From the NCBI GenBank assembly GCA_001839685.1, contig MLAK01000003.1, positions 5,604 to 46,394 on the forward strand: a DNA stretch of 40,791 nucleotides, read 5' to 3'. The notes beneath the pieces were generated by a model that did no database searches, was not told the DNA's origin, and saw nothing but the letters and a program-made list of their open reading frames with translations. A program made the translations under genes and the position numbers. Shown here one piece after another: positions 27,218 through 37,111 of the stretch; the first letter of the stretch is position 1, and each line of letters opens with the position of its first letter. Origin of the DNA: Tritrichomonas foetus (lineage: Eukaryota; Parabasalia; Tritrichomonadida; Tritrichomonadidae).

Positions 27218-28234
27218 ATGAGTGAAGAAGAAATATTGCTGTTTCAAGCGCTCGATTATTTAAGAAGTGATGACCAAAAAGATCACGAAGCAGCATTCAA
27301 AATACTTTTACAGTGCTCGAGGAAGGGAAATAAAGACGCCACGCTAATGGTCGGAAATATGTATATGAAAGGAGACGGAGTTGAAAAAAATATCGATGAA
27401 GGATTAGGTATACTTTCGGGATTAGCTTATTCAGGTCATAGCCAAGCATTATTTGCCATCGGTTTATATAATTACCTCGGACTTTTCATTCCAAAAGATT
27501 ATGAGACGGCTTTCAATACGTTAATGATGGCCAGCGGACAAGGCGAAGTAGAGTCAAATTTATATATCGGAAATATGTACGAATTAGGACAGGGAACCAC
27601 CGTAAATTTTCAAGCGGCAATTAATTATTACGAAAAAGCTCACCAAACTAACAAAACAGCTCATTTTTATCTCGCCCGATTGCTTTTGAACATGAATAAT
27701 CCACGGGGCCGGGATTTGATGATGAGTTTGGCCAATAAAAAATATGCGCCAGCTTGTCATGAATTAGGATTACTTTATTATGAAGGTAAATTTGTTGATA
27801 AGGATTACCAAAAATCTAAGGAATACTTTTCAATCGCTGCTCAAAAAGGAATAATTACTTCTTCTTATTTCATGGGCGTTCTTTACGAATATGGACTATC
27901 TGTTGAAAAAGATGTTCAAAAAGCAGTAGAATATTATTTTGCACCATCCTCATTGGGAAACTATGATTCGCACCAAAGGCTTAAGAACTTGGCACCAGAT
28001 TTACAGATCCCTGTACTTTCTGACAGCTGCACTTTTGAGTTTACCAAAACGAAGCCATGTAGACAACATATTTTTGCATGTAAGACATGTGGCTTATTTG
28101 ATACTAGGGGAATATGTGTTGCATGTGCGAGAAACTGTCATAAAGGTCATGATGTAATTGACATTGGTGTAGTTACAGATTTCTACTGTTCTTGTTGTGA
28201 TAATAGAGAAGGTTGCATTCTACATAAACAATAA
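27218..28234 (+). CDS. Sel1-repeat protein with C-terminal UBR-box zinc finger
   Basis: The 338-residue protein has about six Sel1-like repeats from residue 40 to 250 (VGNMYMKGDGVEKN, IGNMYELGQGTTVN, LGLLYYEGKFVDKD, MGVLYEYGLSVEKD). Residues 271-338 form a UBR box: C271, C288-x2-C291, C300-x2-C303, H308, H311, C324-x-C326 and C333, with CGLFDTRGICVACA and CHKGHDV very close to UBR4-type boxes. UBR boxes bind destabilising N-terminal residues or mediate protein contacts in N-degron ubiquitin ligases. Sel1 repeats are adaptors, as in SEL1/HRD3 of ER-associated degradation. No RING or HECT domain is present, so it is probably a substrate-recognition adaptor. Confidence 0.85.
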   Translation: MSEEEILLFQALDYLRSDDQKDHEAAFKILLQCSRKGNKDATLMVGNMYMKGDGVEKNIDEGLGILSGLAYSGHSQALFAIGLYNYLGLFIPKDYETAFNTLMMASGQGEVESNLYIGNMYELGQGTTVNFQAAINYYEKAHQTNKTAHFYLARLLLNMNNPRGRDLMMSLANKKYAPACHELGLLYYEGKFVDKDYQKSKEYFSIAAQKGIITSSYFMGVLYEYGLSVEKDVQKAVEYYFAPSSLGNYDSHQRLKNLAPDLQIPVLSDSCTFEFTKTKPCRQHIFACKTCGLFDTRGICVACARNCHKGHDVIDIGVVTDFYCSCCDNREGCILHKQ

Positions 28235-28373
28235 AAATGATTATTTTGCGAGTTCATATTATTTGATATAAATGTGGTTAGACTTTTTTTAGATGGCATA
28301 TATGTTTTCAATAAAAATTTTTTTGGCATTTTAAGTTTTTCTGATTCTTATATTACATTTTATCTCAATCAAA

Positions 28374-28379
28374 TCATTA
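28374..28379 (+). promoter_or_regulatory. candidate initiator TCATTA
   Basis: One base separates TCATTA from the ATG at 28381, so the leader would be about 5 bases. Confidence 0.45.
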
Positions 28380-28380
28380 G

Positions 28381-29583
28381 ATGTCGCAAAAACAACTTCT
28401 CCAATACTTAAATTTTATTTGTTCGCCAGATGAAGACACTCAGAGGCGTGGCATGACATGTCTCATATCGACTTCAGTTTTACAGCCCCAAATAATTCTT
28501 TCTGGAATGAATGAAATCAAACTTTTAATTACATCACTTTGCGTCTCGAAAAGCCCAAAGTGGGGAACTATTTCTTCGATATTACTAGCTCTCACGAATA
28601 CCATAAAATGTGTTCCGGATCAAATTCAAGATCAAATGTGTACACTTATTTCCATATCAAAAGAAATTACTTATTCTTTTCTCCATTCGACATCGCTTGA
28701 TCACGCTTTTCGTCCACATTTATTTCCTTTTGTTAACGCGATTTCAAAAGCTTTCCAAAGTGGTGTTACTTTAAATATCGAAATATTTCTTAAAATTAGT
28801 GAGCATTGTTCAATTGGATTTGCACCATTCGCCTCATTTCTTCCTGTTATTACATCCAACCTGAAAACAGTCATCAATCTAATTTCGTCATGTGATTCCC
28901 AATATTATCCAAAATTAGCAGACCCCATTGAATCACCAGATATCGATGTCACATTTTTCTATGTTTCTATATGGGCAATATCAATGAAAACACTAATAAA
29001 TCGTCCAAGTGCAATCCAAATTCTGATGAAGCATACTAAACAATTAATGGAATTGTCAAATTGTGAAGATGCAATGTTTCATGAACCTTGTCAATTTTTA
29101 CTATTCTGTTGTCGAGCTCTTCAATCACAACATGAAGAAATTAAACAAAAATCAAATCTACTTTTGCCGATTTTGATGGACAGATTAAAATTCAGAGAAA
29201 ATTTGGTTTATAAAGCAATAGAATCACAAATGAAAGAAACACAAGAGAAGCCTAAAACGTTTATGGTCCAACGAACTGTTGTTGAAGTTTTACAAAAGAA
29301 AGGTCGAAATTCGAAATGGAAACAATTCGAATTAATTTTGGCTGACGAAGCAAAAATTCTTTTGTGGACAACTCACAAAAATCTCTTGAGGGAAGGGGTT
29401 GCACTCCATATGAAAGATATTACAGAAGTTAAGATAATTCCCAATAATCGGAAAGAAGTCGATCGTGATAATGTTATCAAAATTAACACACATAAAAAAG
29501 AAGAGTATTTAATTGCTTTCAAAACTCAACAAGAAACAATTCAATGGCAAAATTTAATTCATGCTCTTCTTGCGAACATCTAA
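28381..29583 (+). CDS. PH-domain protein
   Basis: This 400-residue protein is predicted to be helical over residues 1-290 (possible ARM/HEAT-type fold). It ends in a pleckstrin-homology domain at about 295-400: KWKQFELILADEAKILLW, VALHMKDITEVKII, VIKINTHKKEEYLIAF, and the C-terminal helix QETIQWQNLIHALL with the invariant Trp. The PH domain suggests phosphoinositide or protein binding at membranes. No catalytic domain is seen. It is one of two PH-like proteins in this window. Confidence 0.75.
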   Translation: MSQKQLLQYLNFICSPDEDTQRRGMTCLISTSVLQPQIILSGMNEIKLLITSLCVSKSPKWGTISSILLALTNTIKCVPDQIQDQMCTLISISKEITYSFLHSTSLDHAFRPHLFPFVNAISKAFQSGVTLNIEIFLKISEHCSIGFAPFASFLPVITSNLKTVINLISSCDSQYYPKLADPIESPDIDVTFFYVSIWAISMKTLINRPSAIQILMKHTKQLMELSNCEDAMFHEPCQFLLFCCRALQSQHEEIKQKSNLLLPILMDRLKFRENLVYKAIESQMKETQEKPKTFMVQRTVVEVLQKKGRNSKWKQFELILADEAKILLWTTHKNLLREGVALHMKDITEVKIIPNNRKEVDRDNVIKINTHKKEEYLIAFKTQQETIQWQNLIHALLANI

Positions 29584-29766
29584 CAAGATTATTTTTCATT
29601 AGTTGCTTGCTGCAAGCTTGCTTCATGTTTTTCTATTTGCTGATTATGTTTTAATCATATATTTTTGTTGTAAATTTAGATTTTTTTATTATTATTTTTA
29701 TTTTGGTAAAAATTTCTCATGCACTAAATTGTAACCATTTTTTTATGAAATTTTATATTCACCTTT

Positions 29767-29772
29767 TCATTC
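29767..29772 (+). promoter_or_regulatory. candidate initiator TCATTC
   Basis: Located 24 bases before the ATG at 29797. Confidence 0.4.
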
Positions 29773-29796
29773 AGAAAAATAAAAACTCGAAATTTT

Positions 29797-30429
29797 ATGG
29801 AATATCGAACATTATTCCAAGCATTAAGCGGTCTACTAGAAGCAGGTGCCTTCGCATTGTTAGTAAAGAGAATCGTACAACTCAAAAATTCTAATGGGAT
29901 CTCCAGATATCTTGTCCATTTTTCAATTTTGATTACTCTATCAAATTTATTGCTTGACTTTTCGCTTTCGTTTAATTTATTCGTATCTATCGTCAAAATT
30001 ATTACATTAATTATTCTCGAATATATGATGACCAAATATCCGTCAAAAGGAGCCAAGTTTGATGATAAGCATTCATCACTATTTACTTTGATAATAGTAG
30101 CCGCAATTCTATCTTTGCCTGTATTAATTTATAATAATTTATCTAGTTTTTATCAATCAGTAACAATAATAATTGATGGACTTTTGATCTTTTGTCAACT
30201 TTTGCTATCAAAAAGATCACAAAATACTTCACATTTTAATCTCCCATTTTTAGTTTTATTAACAGCATCAAGAATTTTCAAATTCTTATATCTGGGATTC
30301 TTAGCATTTCACTTAAGAGGCCCACTGATGTGGTCTTCGTGGGTAAGTGCCATGATATCTAATTTGTCAACAATTGACTTTGTCTTTTTAGTAAGAAGCT
30401 TAAGTGGAGCTCCAGACTTGCCTTTATAA
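29797..30429 (+). CDS. ERD2: KDEL receptor (ERD2)-like seven-helix membrane protein
   Basis: Its 210 residues match the usual 212 of KDEL receptors. Hydrophobic segments run through the whole protein. Family landmarks in order: LSGLLEAGAFALLVKRI, GIS at 34-36 (conserved after helix 1), D54, D127 in IIDGLLIFCQL (Glu in most receptors), ASRIFKFLYL with R159, DFVFLVRSL, and a short C-tail ending in LPL, like the KGKKLSLPA tail. KDEL receptors retrieve soluble ER proteins from the Golgi by binding C-terminal HDEL/KDEL. The RYLDLF motif (Arg47 of human) is changed to SNLLLDF and other ligand-binding positions seem altered, so it may be a divergent paralogue. TAA is followed by A. Confidence 0.62.
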   Translation: MEYRTLFQALSGLLEAGAFALLVKRIVQLKNSNGISRYLVHFSILITLSNLLLDFSLSFNLFVSIVKIITLIILEYMMTKYPSKGAKFDDKHSSLFTLIIVAAILSLPVLIYNNLSSFYQSVTIIIDGLLIFCQLLLSKRSQNTSHFNLPFLVLLTASRIFKFLYLGFLAFHLRGPLMWSSWVSAMISNLSTIDFVFLVRSLSGAPDLPL

Positions 30430-30916
30430 ATGTTGTTTAATTTTTCCAAAAATAAATTTATTATTATAATTTTTTTTGTCATGTTTTTAAGTGCAATTAT
30501 AGATATCCATATTCTATATGAGCATTGCTTTATATTGCATTGAATTATTCCTCAGTTAGTACTTTCTGTATATGAATTGCATTTTGGAAAATAGTGCTAC
30601 ATCATGAGTTGGAAGTAGTATACGCACCCAATTTTCTAGCGAGTATCTTTCAGACAATATAAGACGGAAATGAACTACAAATCAGAAAATAAAATAATAT
30701 TTGATAAAAAAGTCATTTTGGCCCAAATGCAAACTAGAGCAGCTTTTGCCTTTAATTTTTAATTATTTATTGAGGGTGGCATTTTTTTCCAGAAATAAAT
30801 TCTTTGTTCAGAAATTGTGAATCTTAAAATAACAAGCTTCACAAAAAATTATTTTCAAAAAATAGAAAACGGTCTCCGTCATAAGAAAAAATTGAATCAA
30901 TTTTTTCGTGCAGGAG
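30430..30916. other. intergenic region before the CHD gene
   Basis: AT-rich, with no supported gene. TCAATT at 30897-30902 lies 14 bases before the ATG at 30917 and may be its initiator. Confidence 0.45.
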
Positions 30917-33900
30917 ATGGGCAGAACTCGAAAAATCGAACAAAATAATAATCCGAATGAGCAAAATTTATCGAGTTCAAGAAGTAACGAAAATACGTCA
31001 GTTCCGATTTCAAAATCTGTATCAGAAGAGCAATTAAGAACATCGACTTCTGAAGAAGAGCCAGAAATGCAAACAGGTACGCCCCAACTAATTTTAGCGC
31101 ACAAAGAAGAAGGAAACAACAAGAAATTTCTCGTTAAATTCCACAAACGAAGCTATTACGATGTCGAATGGCTATTTTCACACGAATTAATCGCGCTATT
31201 GCCAAATTTGTCGTTAATTCGAAACTACGAAAAACATCATCTTAAGCCTCCTCCTCAACCCTACTTTAAAAAATCATATTTAATTCCAGAAAAAATTATT
31301 ACAAGCCAAGTTTTTGAAGGTGGCGTAACAAAATATTTAACAAAATGGACAGACCTCGACTATGACGAAGCTACATGGGAAAAAGAAGATCGTTTTCATG
31401 AATATCAAAATATTTTGAACAGTTACATTGAAATTGCTACTCCACCAGCTGAGAAAATATGTTTAATTCCACCTCATCCAGACGTTAAAAGTTTTACTAT
31501 GATTAAAAAAAATGAATTTCCAAAATCTCGTCTTGGCCACGAAATTCGACCTTATCAAATTGATGGTGTTAATTTTCTTATGAATTCTTGGTTTAAGCAA
31601 CGAAACGCCATTTTAGCTGATGAAATGGGTCTTGGAAAAACATTACAATCTTTAATGTTCCTTCACCACCTCTCAAATAGGCAGAAAGTGTGGGGACCAT
31701 TTTTGATAGTTGCTCCACTAAGCACCATTCCAAATTGGGAACGAGAAGCAACCGAATGGACAAATCTGCGACATCTTTCTTTTTATGGAAGTAGAATCAG
31801 AAGAATATTAATGAGCCAATATGAACTTTTCTATAATGGAACAATGATTCCAAAATTTCAAATATTATTTACAACATATGAATATGCATTAAAAGAATGC
31901 GAACGCTTCAGTAAAATTGACTGGCAGGTTATCGTTGTTGATGAGGCTCATCGTTTGAAAAACAACGAATCGAAATTATTTGCATCATTAATGAAATTAC
32001 ATCCGAAATTTAAAGTATTACTCACTGGAACTCCCCTCCAGAATAACACTAATGAACTTTGGTCACTTTTGCATTACCTAAATAATGAAGAATTCAAAAG
32101 TGCGGACGAGTTTAACGAAAAGTTCGGAAATTTGAGTGAGGCTGATCAAATCACTGACTTACAAAACATTCTCAAGCCACTCATGTTGCGTAGATTGAAG
32201 GGAGACGTTGAAAAATCGATTGCACCATTTGAAGAAATTATCATCGAATGTTCAATGACTCAACACCAAAAGGCCTACTATACTTCTTTCTATCAAAAAA
32301 ACATGGAGTATCTAACACGAGGTGCACATACTACCAACCATGTGAATTTACATAATATTTGCATGGAGCTCAGAAAATGTTGTAACCATCCTTACTTAAT
32401 TGCTGATGCTGAAAATCAAATTCTCGTTGAGAGAAAAGAAGCATTAAACCTAAAAAGCACAGATCGAAATTTCGTAATCGATAGTCTAATTAAATCATCT
32501 GGCAAGATGATTTTCCTTGACAAATTATTGGCTAAATTGAAGGATGATGGACACCGTGTTCTTATTTTTAGTCAAATGGTTCATATGCTTGATATTATTC
32601 AAGACTATTTAACATATAAAGATTATACATTTCAAAGGCTTGATGGAAAAATTAGAGGTGAAGAAAGGCAAAAGAATATAGATCATTTTAATGATCCTAA
32701 TTCTGATGATTTTATATTTTTACTATGTACAAAAGCTGGTGGAGTAGGAATTAATCTAACTTCAGCTGATACCGTAATTATTTATGATAGTGATTGGAAT
32801 CCACAAAATGATATTCAAGCAACAGCAAGATGTCATCGAATTGGTCAAACAAAAGAAGTCAAAGTTTATCGCTTTATTACTGCCAACAGTTATGAAAGAA
32901 CGTTGTTTGATAGTGCATCACATAAACTTGGTCTTGATTCTGCTGTTCTTGGTAGCCACAGCTCAATTAAGAAACAAACTGAACATATTGAGAAAATGTT
33001 AAAACTTGGAGCCTATTATGCTTTCCAAGAAGATAAAACTGATGAAAAAATAAGTGAAGAAGATATTGATTCGATTTTAAAGAGATCACAAAGAATTAAA
33101 CATAATCATATTGCAGCAGGAAGTGAAGGATCAACATTTTCGAAACTTCAATTTGAAGTAGAATCTGATAAAAACCTTGATTTGACCGCAAAAGATTTTT
33201 GGCAGCGATATATTCCAAAAGATAAAGATAAACCACGAAGACCAATTGTTGTTCGAACAGAAAGAACTAAACAAAGGAAAAATCTTAGAGAAGAATCAGA
33301 TGACGATACTGCTGTTTGGGGAAAAGCAGAATTATCAAGACTTACAACAACACTTCTTCGATTTGGCTATGGAAGATGGCAACTGATTTATGATCATGTT
33401 GAACTTGATGTTACTTTAACTGAAATACGTTCAGTTTCACGAATCATTCTAAAATTGCTTCTTCAATCCTCTGAAGATGAATTTCCTGTAATTAAAAGTG
33501 CTTACTTGAAACCTTCAAATAAAACTGACCGTGATTTCGAAACCAGTTTTATTAAGCATCATTCAAGTGAACTTGAGGAAGTCGCAAAATCAGGAGCAAC
33601 ATGGAAATTATCAAGATTAGAAAGTATATTTTTCTTAAATGCTGCCATTTCACAATGTCCAAACCCTCCAAAAGGTTTATTAATTCCTGATATTTCAGCA
33701 CAAAAGCCAGCTAAATGGTGGACCGAAGATGATGATAAGAAATTATTGTATAATGTATGGCAAAATGGATTTATGGAATACAATGGAATTGAATTTACTC
33801 AAAAAACACCAGTAACGACAACGCAACTTACACTTCGTGTGAAAGCCTTAATTACCAGTATCAAACAACTTTTTACACGTTATAAAGAAATGAGTGGAAA

Positions 33901-35206
33901 AGATATTGAATATAATTTCAAAACATTTTCTGATGCAATGGATGCTTGGACTGTCAGAGAACAAAGATCAACATTAAGTGCAATCAGTAGTCTTGGTATT
34001 AAAAATCTGAATTCTGTGTATGAGCAAACTGGAATTACAAGAAAATCATTTAAGAAGTTTAGATCATTTGTCAATCAACTAATTGATATGTGTAATGAAA
34101 TATATGATGGACATCATCCAAGCCATGATGGATTACCAGAAAAGATCACTCATTTGCTTGCAGAAAAAGTTGTCTCAAGAATTGATGTCCTTGAAAAACT
34201 TGAAAAAATAAATGATTTACGGAGATACAAAGACAAAGAAAAAGCAATAATTGAATATGTAAAAAGTAATGGTTTTATGAACTTAAGTCGTTGTAAAGAA
34301 ATTGTGAATACCTTTGGATCAGATGGCCTTGAAAATCATGTTTTCAAGTTCCTTCAAGGAATTGTTGGATATAAGCCGCGAATTGATATTACTGCTCCAC
34401 ATAAGCCTAATGTTTCGGTTCAATCAGAACCAGATAAAAGCGGGAAAAAGTCTTTACCATTAACAATTAAATCAAATTTAGTTATTATTTCACTTGGTAG
34501 AGTAGTTATTGATCGCCCAGGATTCCATAATGATAGATACATCTATCCTGATGGATTTATCTCAGAGCATAGCTTTACATCTATCAAAAATCCTAATGAA
34601 AAAACTTGGTATCGTTCTTTGATTCTCGATCGTGGAGGTGATACTCCAGTTTTTCGAGTAGAATTAAAAGATGATCCAAAGATTCATTTTGAAGGAAATG
34701 TTCCTTCAAAACCTTGGATGAACCTGATTCGAGCTATTGATGATGTGAAAAAGAGATTCCAATTGCCATGTAAATATACGGCAGTTTCTGGACCAGAATA
34801 TTTCGGCCTATCTTCTCCAATTGTAAATAGCATGATGAAAAATCTACCTGGTGCATCACAATGCATAAAAATGCCATTTAAAGTGAACAAATACGAACCT
34901 TCAACGGGACGTAAAAACTCATTTAAGAATAAATTAACTGAAAATTCTGATAAAGAAGATACACCATCACAGCCGCCATCATCACCCCAATTTGATCAGC
35001 ATGATAAACCATTAAGGATTCAATTTTTAAGCTTCACCTTTGATAAATTGAATGAAGATCAAAATGCCAAAGAAGCTTTAGCTGAGTTTTCCAATTCCAG
35101 TTTTAAATTTGACAGAAATACTATTAATTCAACTCTTAGAGAGCAGTTGAAGATACCTAATAATATAGATCCTATTGAATTTGTCATGGGAAAGAAAGCA
35201 AAATAA
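30917..35206 (+). CDS. CHD-type chromatin remodeler with C-terminal FYRN/FYRC domains
   Basis: The open frame begins with GTG at 30908. The ATG is 30917, giving 1429 residues. In order: two chromodomains (about 65-105 and 125-160, YLTKWTDLDYDEATWEKED); a SNF2 ATPase with DEMGLGKT at 235-242, DEAH at 342-345 and LTGTPLQNN; a helicase C lobe with QATARCHRIGQ at 634-644; and a SANT-like DNA-binding region (WGKAELSRLTTTLLRFGYGRW). At about 1185-1235 comes an FYRN domain (GRVVIDRPGFHNDRYIYPDG), and at about 1240-1320 an FYRC domain (W1267, SGPEYFGLSSPIV from 1291, LPGASQC 1310-1316). It would slide nucleosomes. The double chromodomain suggests the CHD1 group. FYR domains are normally found in KMT2/MLL and related chromatin proteins, so the fusion is notable. 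Confidence 0.93.
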   Translation: MGRTRKIEQNNNPNEQNLSSSRSNENTSVPISKSVSEEQLRTSTSEEEPEMQTGTPQLILAHKEEGNNKKFLVKFHKRSYYDVEWLFSHELIALLPNLSLIRNYEKHHLKPPPQPYFKKSYLIPEKIITSQVFEGGVTKYLTKWTDLDYDEATWEKEDRFHEYQNILNSYIEIATPPAEKICLIPPHPDVKSFTMIKKNEFPKSRLGHEIRPYQIDGVNFLMNSWFKQRNAILADEMGLGKTLQSLMFLHHLSNRQKVWGPFLIVAPLSTIPNWEREATEWTNLRHLSFYGSRIRRILMSQYELFYNGTMIPKFQILFTTYEYALKECERFSKIDWQVIVVDEAHRLKNNESKLFASLMKLHPKFKVLLTGTPLQNNTNELWSLLHYLNNEEFKSADEFNEKFGNLSEADQITDLQNILKPLMLRRLKGDVEKSIAPFEEIIIECSMTQHQKAYYTSFYQKNMEYLTRGAHTTNHVNLHNICMELRKCCNHPYLIADAENQILVERKEALNLKSTDRNFVIDSLIKSSGKMIFLDKLLAKLKDDGHRVLIFSQMVHMLDIIQDYLTYKDYTFQRLDGKIRGEERQKNIDHFNDPNSDDFIFLLCTKAGGVGINLTSADTVIIYDSDWNPQNDIQATARCHRIGQTKEVKVYRFITANSYERTLFDSASHKLGLDSAVLGSHSSIKKQTEHIEKMLKLGAYYAFQEDKTDEKISEEDIDSILKRSQRIKHNHIAAGSEGSTFSKLQFEVESDKNLDLTAKDFWQRYIPKDKDKPRRPIVVRTERTKQRKNLREESDDDTAVWGKAELSRLTTTLLRFGYGRWQLIYDHVELDVTLTEIRSVSRIILKLLLQSSEDEFPVIKSAYLKPSNKTDRDFETSFIKHHSSELEEVAKSGATWKLSRLESIFFLNAAISQCPNPPKGLLIPDISAQKPAKWWTEDDDKKLLYNVWQNGFMEYNGIEFTQKTPVTTTQLTLRVKALITSIKQLFTRYKEMSGKDIEYNFKTFSDAMDAWTVREQRSTLSAISSLGIKNLNSVYEQTGITRKSFKKFRSFVNQLIDMCNEIYDGHHPSHDGLPEKITHLLAEKVVSRIDVLEKLEKINDLRRYKDKEKAIIEYVKSNGFMNLSRCKEIVNTFGSDGLENHVFKFLQGIVGYKPRIDITAPHKPNVSVQSEPDKSGKKSLPLTIKSNLVIISLGRVVIDRPGFHNDRYIYPDGFISEHSFTSIKNPNEKTWYRSLILDRGGDTPVFRVELKDDPKIHFEGNVPSKPWMNLIRAIDDVKKRFQLPCKYTAVSGPEYFGLSSPIVNSMMKNLPGASQCIKMPFKVNKYEPSTGRKNSFKNKLTENSDKEDTPSQPPSSPQFDQHDKPLRIQFLSFTFDKLNEDQNAKEALAEFSNSSFKFDRNTINSTLREQLKIPNNIDPIEFVMGKKAK

Positions 35207-35602
35207 TTGATTTGTTAGTTTTGAATTCCAATAATGAAATTATTTGTTTTTAAATATAATATATTATCAGAATCTTTTTTTATTATTTTTCAGCTTTTTA
35301 TCATTATTGTTATGAAGAAGGTGATGATGATTTGTGGAATAATATTTATCATTTAACATATTCATGAACAACCCAAAATAATATTTATCCTGATATGCTA
35401 CATATATTTCATAAATCATCGTTACTTTATTAAGCAGATAGATATCTGTAATTTCTGCTTTTTTCTTTCATATAATGTTTTATATTCCTTTAATCATATT
35501 TATGTGAATCGTATGAATAAACAAAAATAATATTATAAATCAAAACTTATATTTATTTTAAATATAACAAACAATAAAAAGGAACAAACAAAAAAAGCTC
35601 GA
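35207..35602. other. convergent intergenic region
   Basis: 396 AT-rich bases between two convergent stop codons. I see no gene or strong repeat. Confidence 0.5.
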
Positions 35603-37111
35603 TTATTCGTCAAAAGAGTTTTTCAACGTCGAAAAGAAGTTATATGCTGCATGTGTTGTAGTCATAACAAACTCAAATTCTGGGCATAGGCCATTCGTTG
35701 GTGCAAAGTCTATCACAAATTTTGCTAATTGCTCAAAATTTGGTAAATTACTTAAAAGTGCAGATGCGATATAAAGTCCAAAGGTAGTTTCAAACGGGAA
35801 AACTGGTAAGTTCTTTTCTTTTGAGCATATTGAAACACCTCTATGGTTGCAAATCATCATTTCATGAATTTCATATATAGCATCAATTGGATTTAGGAGC
35901 ATTGCAGCAAACTCAAGATGCATAGCACCTCTCTGATAAAATTGGTTATTTTTCATTACTGCTACAATACTATCTTCTGGTTTATGAGCTGGTAGGGCCT
36001 CTTCTGGAATTGAGAAAAAATTGCATGGAACTTTTGGTCTTATATTATCAATTGATCTTAAACTGCTATTATCAATTGGGGGATAAAAAAAGAAGGGGCA
36101 AATCGAATAAGCTTTTGAAAACATCGCTCTTATCAGAAAAATGAAGCAGCAAGATGATTCAACTGGATCAATTCCTGTTAAAAATTGCAAGAATTTAATA
36201 AATAATGAAATTATATCCTGCGTGAATTGAGTTCGAGATTTTGAAGTAAAATTAATTATTACATTTTCGATTTCACTTTTGAGGAGAAAGTCTTGATCAA
36301 ATATAATGTTTTCAAATTTTTCTTGGAGACTTGTTTCGTTAAAATAATACGAAGTTTTATCAACTTGCAGACTTGTATGTGAAAGAATGTCAACTATTCC
36401 TTTTTTAAAATCTTCGACAATAAACTCTTTGAAAATTGTACGTGAAAAAGTTTCTAATCTTTCATAATTTTCTGGGGTCTTCAACATTTCCTTAAAAAAT
36501 GCTTCTTCGTTAACAATAATGTCAAATTTGTAAACTGCGAGCTTTGGATCAATTATTAAATTGATTAAAGTTTGGGTTAAATTCATTGACCTTTCAAGCT
36601 GTTTCCTTCTAATAATACATTGCTTCTTTTTCACAAAGTAAAGCATGTGTAAACCCCAAAAATCTAAATATTTACCATTTCCAAAAATACCACTATTTTG
36701 AATATTTAACTTCACATTTGGACTCAAATTAAAATCGAAATTCTGAGAATTTATATTTTCTTCTGTTTCATTGTTTTTACCAAAAGTATTTTCTTTAAAA
36801 GCTGCAAAAGTTGGCGGTTGGGTAGCTTCGTAGAGAATTTCCAAGGCGGACTCCTTAAATTGATTCAATCTGAGAAGTTGTTTCTGCCGTCGCATTTCGA
36901 GCTGTCCAATAAATCGAGGAAATGAGTTGTCGATATTTTTGTCAGTTTCTTGATTATTTATGATGTTTTCGTTAGCGCTAGTTTTGCTTATTTCGTTTTG
37001 CTCGTGAATTGGATTTACCTGTTTGATTGAATTAATTTCAAGGTACTTTGTAAGTAAGGCATGTTCAACAAGCCAATTGGTAAAGAAGTCATCGAAGTAG
37101 ATGGGCTCCAT
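35603..37111 (-). CDS. uncharacterised protein, possibly VPS9-domain-like
   Basis: The 502-residue protein starts at an ATG and ends in TAA. The first 130 residues include a charged segment (RFIGQLEMRRQKQLLRLNQF) and a low-complexity Asn/Glu stretch. The last 120 residues have a helical pattern recalling VPS9 Rab5-GEF domains: TTFGLYIASALLSNLPNFEQ, FVIDF, then EFEFVMTTTHAAYNFFSTL (compare GE-GY-LT-L-AAV-FI in VPS9). The key Asp and Pro residues of VPS9 (aDDLLP) are not evident. If correct it would activate a Rab5-type GTPase in endocytosis. Otherwise the function is unknown. Confidence 0.55.
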   Translation of the reverse strand: MEPIYFDDFFTNWLVEHALLTKYLEINSIKQVNPIHEQNEISKTSANENIINNQETDKNIDNSFPRFIGQLEMRRQKQLLRLNQFKESALEILYEATQPPTFAAFKENTFGKNNETEENINSQNFDFNLSPNVKLNIQNSGIFGNGKYLDFWGLHMLYFVKKKQCIIRRKQLERSMNLTQTLINLIIDPKLAVYKFDIIVNEEAFFKEMLKTPENYERLETFSRTIFKEFIVEDFKKGIVDILSHTSLQVDKTSYYFNETSLQEKFENIIFDQDFLLKSEIENVIINFTSKSRTQFTQDIISLFIKFLQFLTGIDPVESSCCFIFLIRAMFSKAYSICPFFFYPPIDNSSLRSIDNIRPKVPCNFFSIPEEALPAHKPEDSIVAVMKNNQFYQRGAMHLEFAAMLLNPIDAIYEIHEMMICNHRGVSICSKEKNLPVFPFETTFGLYIASALLSNLPNFEQLAKFVIDFAPTNGLCPEFEFVMTTTHAAYNFFSTLKNSFDE

